Positions 35,259-42,791 of a DNA stretch of 64,000 nucleotides are shown here, piece by piece. The notes under the pieces were generated by a model. The model was not told the origin of the DNA, ran no database searches, and worked only from the letters and a program-made list of their open reading frames with translations. The stretch covers positions 4,935 through 68,934 of the forward strand of contig DASZVN010000046.1 of the NCBI GenBank assembly GCA_035547055.1, given 5' to 3'. This DNA comes from DASZVN01 sp035547055. Its GTDB lineage: Bacteria; Pseudomonadota; Alphaproteobacteria; Rhizobiales; Methylopilaceae. Each line of letters begins with the position of its first letter. Within the stretch, counting starts at the first letter, position 1. Made by a program: the position numbers and the translations under genes.

Positions 35259-35741
35259 TTGTTCCGCAAGCAGGCCGCTTCTGTGCTTGACCGGGCGCCG
35301 TGGAGAGCGGTGGTGGTGCCCATTCTCGTTTTCCTCCTGCCGGCGTCTCGCCCGTGCGGTTTCGCGGACGGGCTTGCCGGCGGCCGGAACTCCTCCCGAA
35401 CACGCGATGCGGCGGCGATCTCGCTCTCGCCGGAGCCGCGCCGTGCATGCGGGGCAGGATGGGCAGCCCATGCCGGTCGCCACGGCGCTCATGCAATGCC
35501 GGCCCACCTGCCGCGGCGCGGGACGCGTTGGGAGGAACGCCCTTGCCCAAGCAAGCCCGCACGGCCTGGAGCATCCCGCCAAGGCCGGCACCGGGACCGT
35601 CACACCACCTCGCGACGATCCGGCGCCGACCGTGCCGCCGGGCCGATGCCACGACAGGAACTGCGGCTCCCACCCGACCCAAGCAGGGTGGGAGCCGCCT
35701 TTCCTTTCAGAGTACACGCGCGGCCGTGGGAGCAGCATTGA
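35259..35741 (+). CDS. Doubtful 160-residue leader reading frame between riboswitch 2 and the MFS gene
   Basis: A TTG four bases after the riboswitch-controlled GGGGAG opens a frame that runs 160 codons and whose TGA (35739-35741) overlaps the TTG start of the MFS gene as TTGA. The first 40 residues include a hydrophobic stretch (AVVVPILVFLLPA), but the remainder is Arg/Pro/Ala-rich, low in complexity and spans a 13-bp inverted repeat, so it does not look like a folded protein. It may be a translated leader, or chance. Confidence 0.3.
   Translation: MFRKQAASVLDRAPWRAVVVPILVFLLPASRPCGFADGLAGGRNSSRTRDAAAISLSPEPRRACGAGWAAHAGRHGAHAMPAHLPRRGTRWEERPCPSKPARPGASRQGRHRDRHTTSRRSGADRAAGPMPRQELRLPPDPSRVGAAFPFRVHARPWEQH
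35663..35698 (+). terminator. 13-bp inverted repeat with pyrimidine tail, possible terminator
   Basis: GCGGCTCCCACCC (35663-35675) and GGGTGGGAGCCGC (35686-35698) are perfectly complementary with a 10-base loop, followed by CTTTCCTTTC. It would stop transcripts from riboswitch 2 some 40 bases before the MFS gene, or may be a dispersed palindrome. Confidence 0.5.
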
Positions 35742-36955
35742 GCGGGCGCGTCGCGCCGCCGCCGGCCGTGCCCGTCGACCGCCGGCGCGTCGCGCTGCGC
35801 TTCGTCTTGCTCGTCGGCGTGCTGAGCTTTTTCGCCGACTTCACCTATGAGGGCTCGCGCAGCGTCCTCGGCCCCTATCTCGCGAGCCTTCAGGCGAGCG
35901 GCACCGTCGTCGGCATCGTCACCGGCTTCGGCGAGCTTGCAGGTTACGGCCTCCGGCTGGTTTCCGGCCGCGCCGCCGATCTCACCCGGCGCTACTGGCC
36001 GATCACCATCGTCGGCTACGTCGTGCAGATGGCTGCGGTGCCGGCGCTGGCGCTGACCGGAAGCTGGCCCGCCGCGGCGGCGCTCATCGTCCTGGAGCGC
36101 ATCGGCAAGGCGATCCGCAACCCGCCGCGCGACGTGATGCTGTCGCATGCCGGGCAGGCGGCCGGCGGGGTCGGCTGGGCTTTCGGCCTGCACGAGGCGC
36201 TCGACCAGTTCGGCGCGATGGTCGGCCCGCTCGCGGTGGCCGCGGTGCTGGCGCGGCGCGGGAGCTATCACGAGGCCTTCGCGGTGCTGCTCGTCCCGGC
36301 GCTCGTCAACCTCGCGCTGGTCGCGACGGCGCGGCTGCTCTACCCGATGCCGGCGGCGCTGGAGGCGGGCGTGCCCGCGGCGCGCGAGCAGCGCCCGCAG
36401 CCGCGGCTCTTCTGGGTCTATCTCGCCGGGGCGGCGCTGGTCGGCGCCGGCTTCGCCGACTACCCTTTGATCGCCTATCATTTCAGCCGCGCCGGCACCG
36501 TGCCGACCGACTGGATCCCGATCTTCTACGCGGTCGCGATGGCGGTGAGCGGCACCGGCTCGCTCGTCCTCGGCCGCCTGTTCGACCGCCACGGCTTCGC
36601 CGTGCTGATCGCGCTGAGCGCGGTGGCGCTGCTGTTCGCGCCGCTGGTCTTTCTCGGCGGCTTCTGGCCGGCCCTCGCGGGCGCCGCCATATGGGGCCTC
36701 GGCATGGGCGCGCACGAATCCATTATCCCCGCCGCCGTGACGCCGATGGTGCCGGCCGACCGGCGCGCCTCGGCCTTCGGCCTCTTCACGGCGGGCTACG
36801 GCGCCGCCTGGTTCCTCGGCAGCGCCATGATCGGCATCCTCTACGACCTGTCGCTGCCGGCGGTGATCGCCTTCTGCGTCGTCGTCCAGGCGGCGGCGCT
36901 GCCGCTGTTCGCCTGGGTCGGGCGGCGGCAGAAGCCGGCGAAGGCGACGTCGTGA
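35738..36955 (+). CDS. Major facilitator superfamily transporter
   Basis: 405 residues, about twelve hydrophobic helices in two halves. The loop after helix two reads LRLVSGRAADLTRRYWP (MFS motif A-like GRxxD) and its counterpart in the second half is LVLGRLFDRHGF. The start is taken as TTG at 35738, with GGGAG five bases upstream, because the conserved helices begin soon after; upstream sequence is low-complexity. Its substrate is unknown; placement after riboswitch 2 suggests an export role in fluoride stress (inference). The stop overlaps the next gene (GTGA). Confidence 0.85.
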   Translation: MSGRVAPPPAVPVDRRRVALRFVLLVGVLSFFADFTYEGSRSVLGPYLASLQASGTVVGIVTGFGELAGYGLRLVSGRAADLTRRYWPITIVGYVVQMAAVPALALTGSWPAAAALIVLERIGKAIRNPPRDVMLSHAGQAAGGVGWAFGLHEALDQFGAMVGPLAVAAVLARRGSYHEAFAVLLVPALVNLALVATARLLYPMPAALEAGVPAAREQRPQPRLFWVYLAGAALVGAGFADYPLIAYHFSRAGTVPTDWIPIFYAVAMAVSGTGSLVLGRLFDRHGFAVLIALSAVALLFAPLVFLGGFWPALAGAAIWGLGMGAHESIIPAAVTPMVPADRRASAFGLFTAGYGAAWFLGSAMIGILYDLSLPAVIAFCVVVQAAALPLFAWVGRRQKPAKATS

Positions 36956-37860
36956 CGGCCGCGGCCGACGCGAAGCCGGCGCTGGCGCTCGCCTGCGCCC
37001 TCGGGCTCGTCCTCGCCTTCGCGGGGACGATGCCGGCGAACGATGTCGCCATTGATGGCCGGATTGGGCTGAGCCTTCCGGAATGGCTGCTGCCGGCCGT
37101 GGTGGCGGCGCTCACCGCCGCGGCAGCGCTGCTCTTCGCGTTCGTCTTCCCCTGGCGCCGCCGTCGCCGGAAGAAGGACGAGGAGGAGCCCGAGCGGGAG
37201 GAGGAACCGCCGCGGGCGACGCTCGTCACGAAGCTGCTCCTCGCCTTGCTGCTCCTCGTGCCGCTCGGGCTTGTGGCGGGCGCCTTCTATGTCGCGCGGA
37301 CGCCGACCGCACCGGTGCCGGCGACGATGCGGAGCGTCGCCCGGCCGGCTGCCGTTCCTCCGACGGCCGCGCGGCCGCCCGCTCCCGCCGCGGCGCGCTC
37401 TGCGGCAGCCACCATCATCCTGGAAGGAATTGCGGTCGTGGTGGCGGCCGGGGCGCTCGGCTTCGGCCTGTGGCTGCACCTCGCCGACCGCGTTGGGCGC
37501 GCTCCGTTCGAGCCGCGGACGCCGGAGGCGGAGGTCGCGGCGGCGGTCGAGGACAGCCTCGACGACCTCGCCGCCGAGCCCGATGCGCGCCGCGCCATCA
37601 TCCGCTGCTATGGCCATTTCGAGCGCGCGCTCGCCGCTGCCGACGTGGCGCGCCGGCCGGCTGAGACGGCGCTCGAGTACATGCGCGAGGCGCTTGGCCG
37701 CCTGACGCTGCCCGAGGCCGCGGTGCGCGAGCTGACCCGCCTGTTCGAGCTGTCGCGCTTCAGCCGCCACCCGCTCGGCCGGCGCGACCGCGACCTCGCC
37801 ATGGATGCGCTCGTCGCCATCCGCGGCGCGCTCGACCGCCGGGCCGATGCCCATGGCTGA
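36952..37860 (+). CDS. Membrane protein with C-terminal DUF4129-like domain
   Basis: 302 residues from GTG at 36952. Three hydrophobic segments flank a charged cytoplasmic stretch (RRRRRKKDEEEPEREEEPP). The C-terminal 100 residues (IIRCYGHFERALAAADVARRPAETALEYMREAL) match the helical DUF4129 pattern found with MoxR/DUF58 genes and transglutaminase-like proteins. First of five tightly overlapping genes with MoxR and DUF58. Confidence 0.8.
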   Translation: MTAAADAKPALALACALGLVLAFAGTMPANDVAIDGRIGLSLPEWLLPAVVAALTAAAALLFAFVFPWRRRRRKKDEEEPEREEEPPRATLVTKLLLALLLLVPLGLVAGAFYVARTPTAPVPATMRSVARPAAVPPTAARPPAPAAARSAAATIILEGIAVVVAAGALGFGLWLHLADRVGRAPFEPRTPEAEVAAAVEDSLDDLAAEPDARRAIIRCYGHFERALAAADVARRPAETALEYMREALGRLTLPEAAVRELTRLFELSRFSRHPLGRRDRDLAMDALVAIRGALDRRADAHG

Positions 37861-38320
37861 AGGACGCCGCCTCCGCGTCGCGCTCGCCTATGCCGGCCTC
37901 GTGCTGGTGTTGGCGGGCGTCACGACCGCGGCCTACGCCGCTGTGCTGCCCGAGCACCGCGCGCTTGTCGTCCGCCTCGCCGCGGCGGCGCTCGCGGCTG
38001 TCGTGCTGCTCCACCTCTGGGCCGTGCTGCGGCGGCAGGTGCCGCGCCTGCCGTCCGATTTCGAACGGGCACGGCGGCCCGACCCGCCGCCTGTCGCGGT
38101 CGCGCCAGAGCTCTTGAAGCTCGACGAGGAGATCCGCAGCGCGCGCGCCGACCGCCGCTTCTTCGAGAACGTGCCGAAGCCGCGGCTCGACGCGCTGGCC
38201 GCACGCCGCGGCCGCGCGTCGCCGCCGGCACTGCCCCCGCGGCCGCTCGGCCGCGGCCCCTCCTACGCCGAACTTGCCGGCCTCGTCGCCGCATTGGAGC
38301 AAACACGCCATGACGATTGA
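37853..38320 (+). CDS. Small membrane protein of the MoxR/DUF58 operon
   Basis: 155 residues. Two hydrophobic helices near the N-terminus (VALAYAGLVLVLAGVTTAAYAA and LAAAALAAVVLLHLWAV, each shortened here) are followed by an Arg/Pro/Ala-rich cytoplasmic region. Hypothetical; it overlaps the genes on both sides (8 nt and 11 nt). Confidence 0.75.
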   Translation: MAEGRRLRVALAYAGLVLVLAGVTTAAYAAVLPEHRALVVRLAAAALAAVVLLHLWAVLRRQVPRLPSDFERARRPDPPPVAVAPELLKLDEEIRSARADRRFFENVPKPRLDALAARRGRASPPALPPRPLGRGPSYAELAGLVAALEQTRHDD

Positions 38321-39266
38321 CGAGGTCGAGCGGGCCGGCCGCGCCGTGCTCGGTGCCCTGTCGGCGGTGATCGTCGGCAAGGCCGAGGTGCTGCGCCTGC
38401 TGCTCGTCGGCGTGCTCGCCGACGGCCACATCCTGATCGAGGACTATCCCGGCCTCGCCAAGACGCTGATCGCGCGGCTGCTCGGCCAGGCGCTCGACCT
38501 GCCCTTCGCCCGCGTGCAGTTCACGCCCGACCTCCTGCCGAGCGACCTCACCGGCAGCTTCCTCTACGACCAGCGCGAGGGCCGCTTCGACTTCCGCCGC
38601 GGCCCGATCTTCACCAGCCTGCTCCTCGCCGACGAGATCAACCGGGCGACGCCCAAGACGCAGTCGGCGCTGCTCGAAGCGATGCAGGAGGGCCAGGTCA
38701 CCGTCGAAGGCACGACCCACGCGCTCGACCGGCCATTCATCGTCATCGCGACGCAGAACCCGATCGAGTTCGAGGGCACCTATCCCTTGCCCGAGGCCCA
38801 GCTCGACCGCTTCCTCATGCGCATCGCCGTCGGCTATCCCGGCCGCGAGGAGGAACGTGAAATCCTCCGCCGCCGCGCCGAGCGGCGGGCCGATGCCGCG
38901 ACAGTGCCGATGGTGCTGCCGCGCGCGACGCTGGTCGCGATGCAGCGGGCGCTGGAGGAGGTCTTCGTCGACGAGACGGTCGAGGCCTATATCGTCGACC
39001 TCGTGCGGGCGACGCGCGAGGACGCGCGGGTCCTCCTCGGCGCCTCGCCGCGCGGCACGCTGGCGCTGCTCAAGCTCGCCCGCGCCGAGGCGGCGATGGC
39101 GCGGCGCGATTTCGTCACCCCGGACGACGTGAAGGCGATCGCGGTGCCGGCGCTGGCGCATCGCCTGGCGCTGAAGCCGGAGCTCTGGCTGTCGCGCGTC
39201 TCGGCCGTCGAGGTCGTCGGCGACATCCTCGGCCGCGTGCCGACGCCGAAGGCGACGCCGCCGTGA
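38310..39266 (+). CDS. MoxR-family AAA ATPase
   Basis: 318 residues. Walker A is the MoxR variant EDYPGLAKTLIARLL, Walker B LLLADEINRATPKTQSALLEAM, followed by sensor 1 IATQNPIE. MoxR ATPases act as chaperones that help mature protein complexes, usually with DUF58 and von Willebrand-factor-A proteins. Here DUF58 follows (GTGA overlap), but no VWA gene is present. Confidence 0.95.
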   Translation: MTIDEVERAGRAVLGALSAVIVGKAEVLRLLLVGVLADGHILIEDYPGLAKTLIARLLGQALDLPFARVQFTPDLLPSDLTGSFLYDQREGRFDFRRGPIFTSLLLADEINRATPKTQSALLEAMQEGQVTVEGTTHALDRPFIVIATQNPIEFEGTYPLPEAQLDRFLMRIAVGYPGREEEREILRRRAERRADAATVPMVLPRATLVAMQRALEEVFVDETVEAYIVDLVRATREDARVLLGASPRGTLALLKLARAEAAMARRDFVTPDDVKAIAVPALAHRLALKPELWLSRVSAVEVVGDILGRVPTPKATPP

Positions 39267-40540
39267 CCCCGCGCCCGACGCCGCTCGCGTCAGCGTTGGC
39301 AGCGCTCGCCGCGGCCGCGCTGCTTCTCGCAATCCTGCTTGGGCGGCCGGAATTCGTCGCGGTCGCGGTACCGGGGCTGGTCGCGCTCCTCGCGGCAGGC
39401 CGTCCCGCCCCAGACATCCGTGTGGAGACCGCGCTGTCGGAGACGCGGCTCGTCGAGGGCGGCGGGCTGACGATCACGCTGGTCGCAACGAACGCCGGGT
39501 GCGCTGCCGCGACGGTCGAGTTGCTGCTGCCTGTGCCGCCCGGCTTTGCCGTGCTGTCCGGCGCGCATCACGTGGCATTGCGGCTCGCGCCGGGCGGGGA
39601 GCGGCGCCTGACTCTCGTTCTCTGTGCGCTGACGCGCGGGCGCTTTCAGCTCGGCGAGGTACATCTCCGAATCACCGACGCCTTTGGCCTGCGCGTGGCC
39701 GAAGCACGGGGCGGTGCGGCGGCCAATGTCGAGGTCTATCCGCCCGTGCTCCAGGTTCGGCATCTGCCGCACCCGCGGCACATGCGGGCGACCTTCGGCA
39801 ATTATGTTGCGCCGGGCGCCGGCGAGGGGCTGGAGCCGGCGGAGATCCGCGCCTTCGCGCCGGGCGACAGCGTCCGGCGCATCCATTGGCCGGCCTCGCT
39901 CCGCCACGACCGGCTTCACGTCGCCACGTTCCACCCGGAGCGCAATGCCGACGTCGTCGTGCTGCTCGACAGTCTCGCCGAGACCGGCGCCCGGCCGCAA
40001 TCGAGCCTCGACCGCTCGATTGCGGCCGCTGGCGCCATCGCGGCCGCCTATCTCGCGCGGAACGATCGGGTCGGCCTGATCGACTACGGCGGCTATCTCC
40101 GCTGGGTCGCGCCCGCGACAGGGCGGCGCCAGCTCGACCGCATCACGGCGGCGCTGGTCGAGAGCGAGGCGGTGTTCAGCTACGCCAAGCGCGATCTCGA
40201 CGTGCTGCCGCGTCGCGTCCTGCCGGTGGGCGCAATCGTCATCGCGGTGAGCCCGCTCCTCGACGAGCGCTTCACCCGTGCCCTGCTCGATGCCGCCGGC
40301 CGGAGCATTGACCTCGTCGTCCTTGCGGTCTCGCCGATCGAGGCGACCCGCGGTGTCGTGGCGGCGACGCCGAGCATGGACCTTGCCTGCCGGCTCTGGC
40401 GGCTCGACTGGGAGGACCGTGCCGAGGCGCTCGGGAAACGCGGCATCCCGCTCCTGATCTGGCACCCGCCGGAGGAGTCGCTGGAAGCGGTGCTGGCCTC
40501 GTTGCCGCCACGGATGCAGGCAAGCCGGGCCACGGCATGA
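39263..40540 (+). CDS. DUF58 family protein
   Basis: 425 residues. Two N-terminal hydrophobic helices, an extracellular/periplasmic beta-rich part and the DUF58 core FAPGDSVRRIHWPASLRHDRLHVATFHPE followed by a VWA-like region (DVVVLLDS). It is the usual partner of MoxR. Overlaps MoxR by GTGA and the next gene by ATGA. Confidence 0.93.
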   Translation: MTPRPTPLASALAALAAAALLLAILLGRPEFVAVAVPGLVALLAAGRPAPDIRVETALSETRLVEGGGLTITLVATNAGCAAATVELLLPVPPGFAVLSGAHHVALRLAPGGERRLTLVLCALTRGRFQLGEVHLRITDAFGLRVAEARGGAAANVEVYPPVLQVRHLPHPRHMRATFGNYVAPGAGEGLEPAEIRAFAPGDSVRRIHWPASLRHDRLHVATFHPERNADVVVLLDSLAETGARPQSSLDRSIAAAGAIAAAYLARNDRVGLIDYGGYLRWVAPATGRRQLDRITAALVESEAVFSYAKRDLDVLPRRVLPVGAIVIAVSPLLDERFTRALLDAAGRSIDLVVLAVSPIEATRGVVAATPSMDLACRLWRLDWEDRAEALGKRGIPLLIWHPPEESLEAVLASLPPRMQASRATA

Positions 40541-41097
40541 CACCGCTCTTCGCCGCCGGCGCGGCCGGCATCGCCATCCTGGTCGGACTGCCGCTCTGGT
40601 GTAACGCAGCCCCCGAAATCGTGGTGCCCGCCGTGCTCGGCGGCATGGTCTGCGCCGCCGGAATCCGGCTTCGCTTCGTCGCGGTGGCGGTCCTCGGCGG
40701 TATCCTTGCACTGCTGGCGCTCGCACTGGCGGGGAGGGGGCCGGGTGGTCTCGCCGGCCTCGTCGTGTTCGCCGGTTTCGGCCTCGCCCAATGGCTGGTG
40801 GTGGAGACGGCGGCGCTTGCGGCACGCTTCCATGGCGCGGCGGTAGAGGGTGCGATCTGGCGAGCCTGGGGCCTGGAATGGGTGGGCCGCATTGCCGTCG
40901 TGCTCGGTGCGGCCGCCATTCTCGGCGCGCTCGGCATGGTCGTCGCGCCAGCTCTGCCTGCGCTCCCGAGGGCGCCGCTGGCCGCGCTTGGGTTGCTCGT
41001 CGCCGCAGGGGCCGCCTGGCGCGCGTCATGCCGGCCGGAGCAGACGAGCCGTAACCCCGCCGCTCCTTCGCTGGATGTTGAAACCAGCCGCTGCTAA
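40537..41097 (+). CDS. Hypothetical membrane protein
   Basis: 186 residues with about five hydrophobic helices and a short polar tail. No family recognised. Last gene of the MoxR operon; its 3' end contains the candidate promoter of riboswitch 3. Confidence 0.75.
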   Translation: MTPLFAAGAAGIAILVGLPLWCNAAPEIVVPAVLGGMVCAAGIRLRFVAVAVLGGILALLALALAGRGPGGLAGLVVFAGFGLAQWLVVETAALAARFHGAAVEGAIWRAWGLEWVGRIAVVLGAAAILGALGMVVAPALPALPRAPLAALGLLVAAGAAWRASCRPEQTSRNPAAPSLDVETSRC

Positions 41098-41105
41098 TCT
41101 ATGTC
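41078..41105 (+). promoter_or_regulatory. Candidate promoter of fluoride riboswitch 3
   Basis: TTGAAA (41078-41083) and TATGTC (41100-41105) are 16 bases apart and end 7 bases before the aptamer, inside the end of the preceding gene. Confidence 0.35.
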
Positions 41106-41112
41106 TTTCCCA

Positions 41113-41179
41113 GGGGATGGGGTCCCCCGAAACCGCCGAAGAGGCTGATGACTCCTGCCGCGCGGAAGCGCGGCGGGAG
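41113..41179 (+). promoter_or_regulatory. Fluoride riboswitch 3 (crcB motif)
   Basis: Canonical aptamer: GGGGATGGGGTCCCCC, AAACCGCC with GCC/GGC helix, GGCTGATGACTCCT. The platform is a 12-bp hairpin, CTCCTGCCGCGC (41152-41163) with GCGCGGCGGGAG (41168-41179) and a GGAA tetraloop, which hides GGGAG. An ATG follows six bases later (41186), but it is out of frame with the mutS-like gene that starts at 41259. Confidence 0.95.
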
Positions 41180-41258
41180 CGATTCATGTCAACGCCTCGG
41201 CGCTGCACATCGTCGCTCGCGCTAAGGCCGGCCCGGTGCCGGCGCGAGAGGTGTGACG

Positions 41259-42791
41259 ATGGCGTTCGGCAGCATCCTTTTCCCGGAAGGCGCGCAGGAA
41301 GTCCCGGAGCGGCGCGAGCAGCCCGATTTCTTCGTCGACCTCGCGCTCGACCAGATCGTCGGGACGGTGACTGCCGGCTGGGAAGAATACGACCTCAAGC
41401 CGATCTTCCACACTGCGCCGCAGGACGCCACGGTCGTCGCTCACCGCCATGCGGTGATGGCGGATCTGGAAGAGGCCGACATCATGGCGGCGGTCACGGC
41501 CTTCTCGCAGGCAATGCGCGAATCGCGCGCCGGTGTCGCCGAGACCACGAAGATGCATTACCGGCATCAGCGCGAAGCCTCCTTCCTCGACGCCGTCCGG
41601 CTCTATTGCGCGGGCCTGCGCGCCCTCGCCGCTGCGCTGAAGGAACTGCCGATCCGCTCGCCCGGCCTGCGCTCCTTTCACGAGTATCTGGCCGCGCATC
41701 TCGCCTCGCCCGCCCTCGCCCAATTGTCGGACGGAGCCGACGATCTCAAGCGCGACCTCGCGGCCGTCCGCTACACCGTCCTCATCAGGGATGGCGGATT
41801 CCGCGTCAGCCAGTTCGAGGACGAGGACGATTATGGCGATGAGGTCCGGCGTACCTTCGAGAAGTTCAAGCAGAAGGACGCCGCGGCCTACACCTTCAAG
41901 TTCCCCGAGTTCGCCGAGATCAATCACATCGAGGCGGAAGTCCTGAAGGGTGTCGCCATCCTCAATCCGGCGCTGTTCCAGCGCCTCGACGACTATTGCG
42001 AGCGGCACGCAGCATTCATCGACCCGGTGATCGGCCGCTTCGACCGCGAGATCAATTTTTACATTTCCTACCTCAAGTTCATTGGCAAATTCCGGGAACG
42101 GTCGCTCAACTTCTGCTATCCGCGCCTCGCGCTCGGCGACAAGACGGTCTCGGCCCGCGAAAGCTTCGACCTGGCGCTGGCGCACCGGCTGATCGAGGCG
42201 GACCTCCCGGTCGTCTGCAACGACTTCCACCTCGACGGCGCCGAGCGCATCTTCGTCGTCAGCGGGCCGAACCAGGGCGGCAAGACCACGTTCGCCCGCA
42301 CCTTCGGCCAGATGCATTACCTCGCAAGCCTGGGCTGCCCGGTGCCGGGCCGCGCGGCGCGCCTCCTCCTCTACGACCGGCTCTTCACCCATTTCGAGAA
42401 GGAGGAGGCGCTTTCGACGCTCCGCGGCAAGCTGCACGACGACCTCGTGCGCATCCACGGCATCCTGGAAGAGGTGAGCCCGCGGAGCATCGTCATCCTG
42501 AACGAGATCTTCAATTCGACGGCGCTGCAGGACGCGATCTTTCTCGCCCGCAAGATCCTGGATCGGATCGTCAGGCTCGATTGCCTGTGCGTGTGCGTGA
42601 CCTTCATGGACGAACTGGCGTCGCTCGGCCCGCAGACGGTCAGCGTGGCCAGCACCGTCGTCCCCGGCAATCCCGCCGAGCGCACCTTCAAGATCGTTCG
42701 CAAGCCGGCCGACGGCCTCGCCTACGCCCTCTCGCTCGCCGAGAAATACCGCCTGACCCACGACAGCCTGAAGGAGCGGCTTCGCGCATGA
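41259..42791 (+). CDS. MutS-related ATPase, first of a tandem pair
   Basis: 510 residues. The C-terminal half is a MutS-type ABC ATPase: Walker A SGPNQGGKTT (about residue 335), LFTHFEKEE, and Walker B SIVILNEIFN with Asn where Asp is usual. The N-terminal half is helical like the MutS core/lever; the mismatch-reading domain I is absent. The ATG at 41259 has GAGAGG a few bases upstream; GTG at 41253 is in frame. MutS-like genes are known companions of fluoride riboswitches. Overlaps the second copy by ATGA, suggesting a heterodimer. Confidence 0.88.
   Translation: MAFGSILFPEGAQEVPERREQPDFFVDLALDQIVGTVTAGWEEYDLKPIFHTAPQDATVVAHRHAVMADLEEADIMAAVTAFSQAMRESRAGVAETTKMHYRHQREASFLDAVRLYCAGLRALAAALKELPIRSPGLRSFHEYLAAHLASPALAQLSDGADDLKRDLAAVRYTVLIRDGGFRVSQFEDEDDYGDEVRRTFEKFKQKDAAAYTFKFPEFAEINHIEAEVLKGVAILNPALFQRLDDYCERHAAFIDPVIGRFDREINFYISYLKFIGKFRERSLNFCYPRLALGDKTVSARESFDLALAHRLIEADLPVVCNDFHLDGAERIFVVSGPNQGGKTTFARTFGQMHYLASLGCPVPGRAARLLLYDRLFTHFEKEEALSTLRGKLHDDLVRIHGILEEVSPRSIVILNEIFNSTALQDAIFLARKILDRIVRLDCLCVCVTFMDELASLGPQTVSVASTVVPGNPAERTFKIVRKPADGLAYALSLAEKYRLTHDSLKERLRA

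Noticed and set aside
35142..35738. Minus-strand 198-codon frame opposite riboswitch 2 and its leader region.
   Set aside because: Low-complexity product across a palindrome and riboswitch; no family features.
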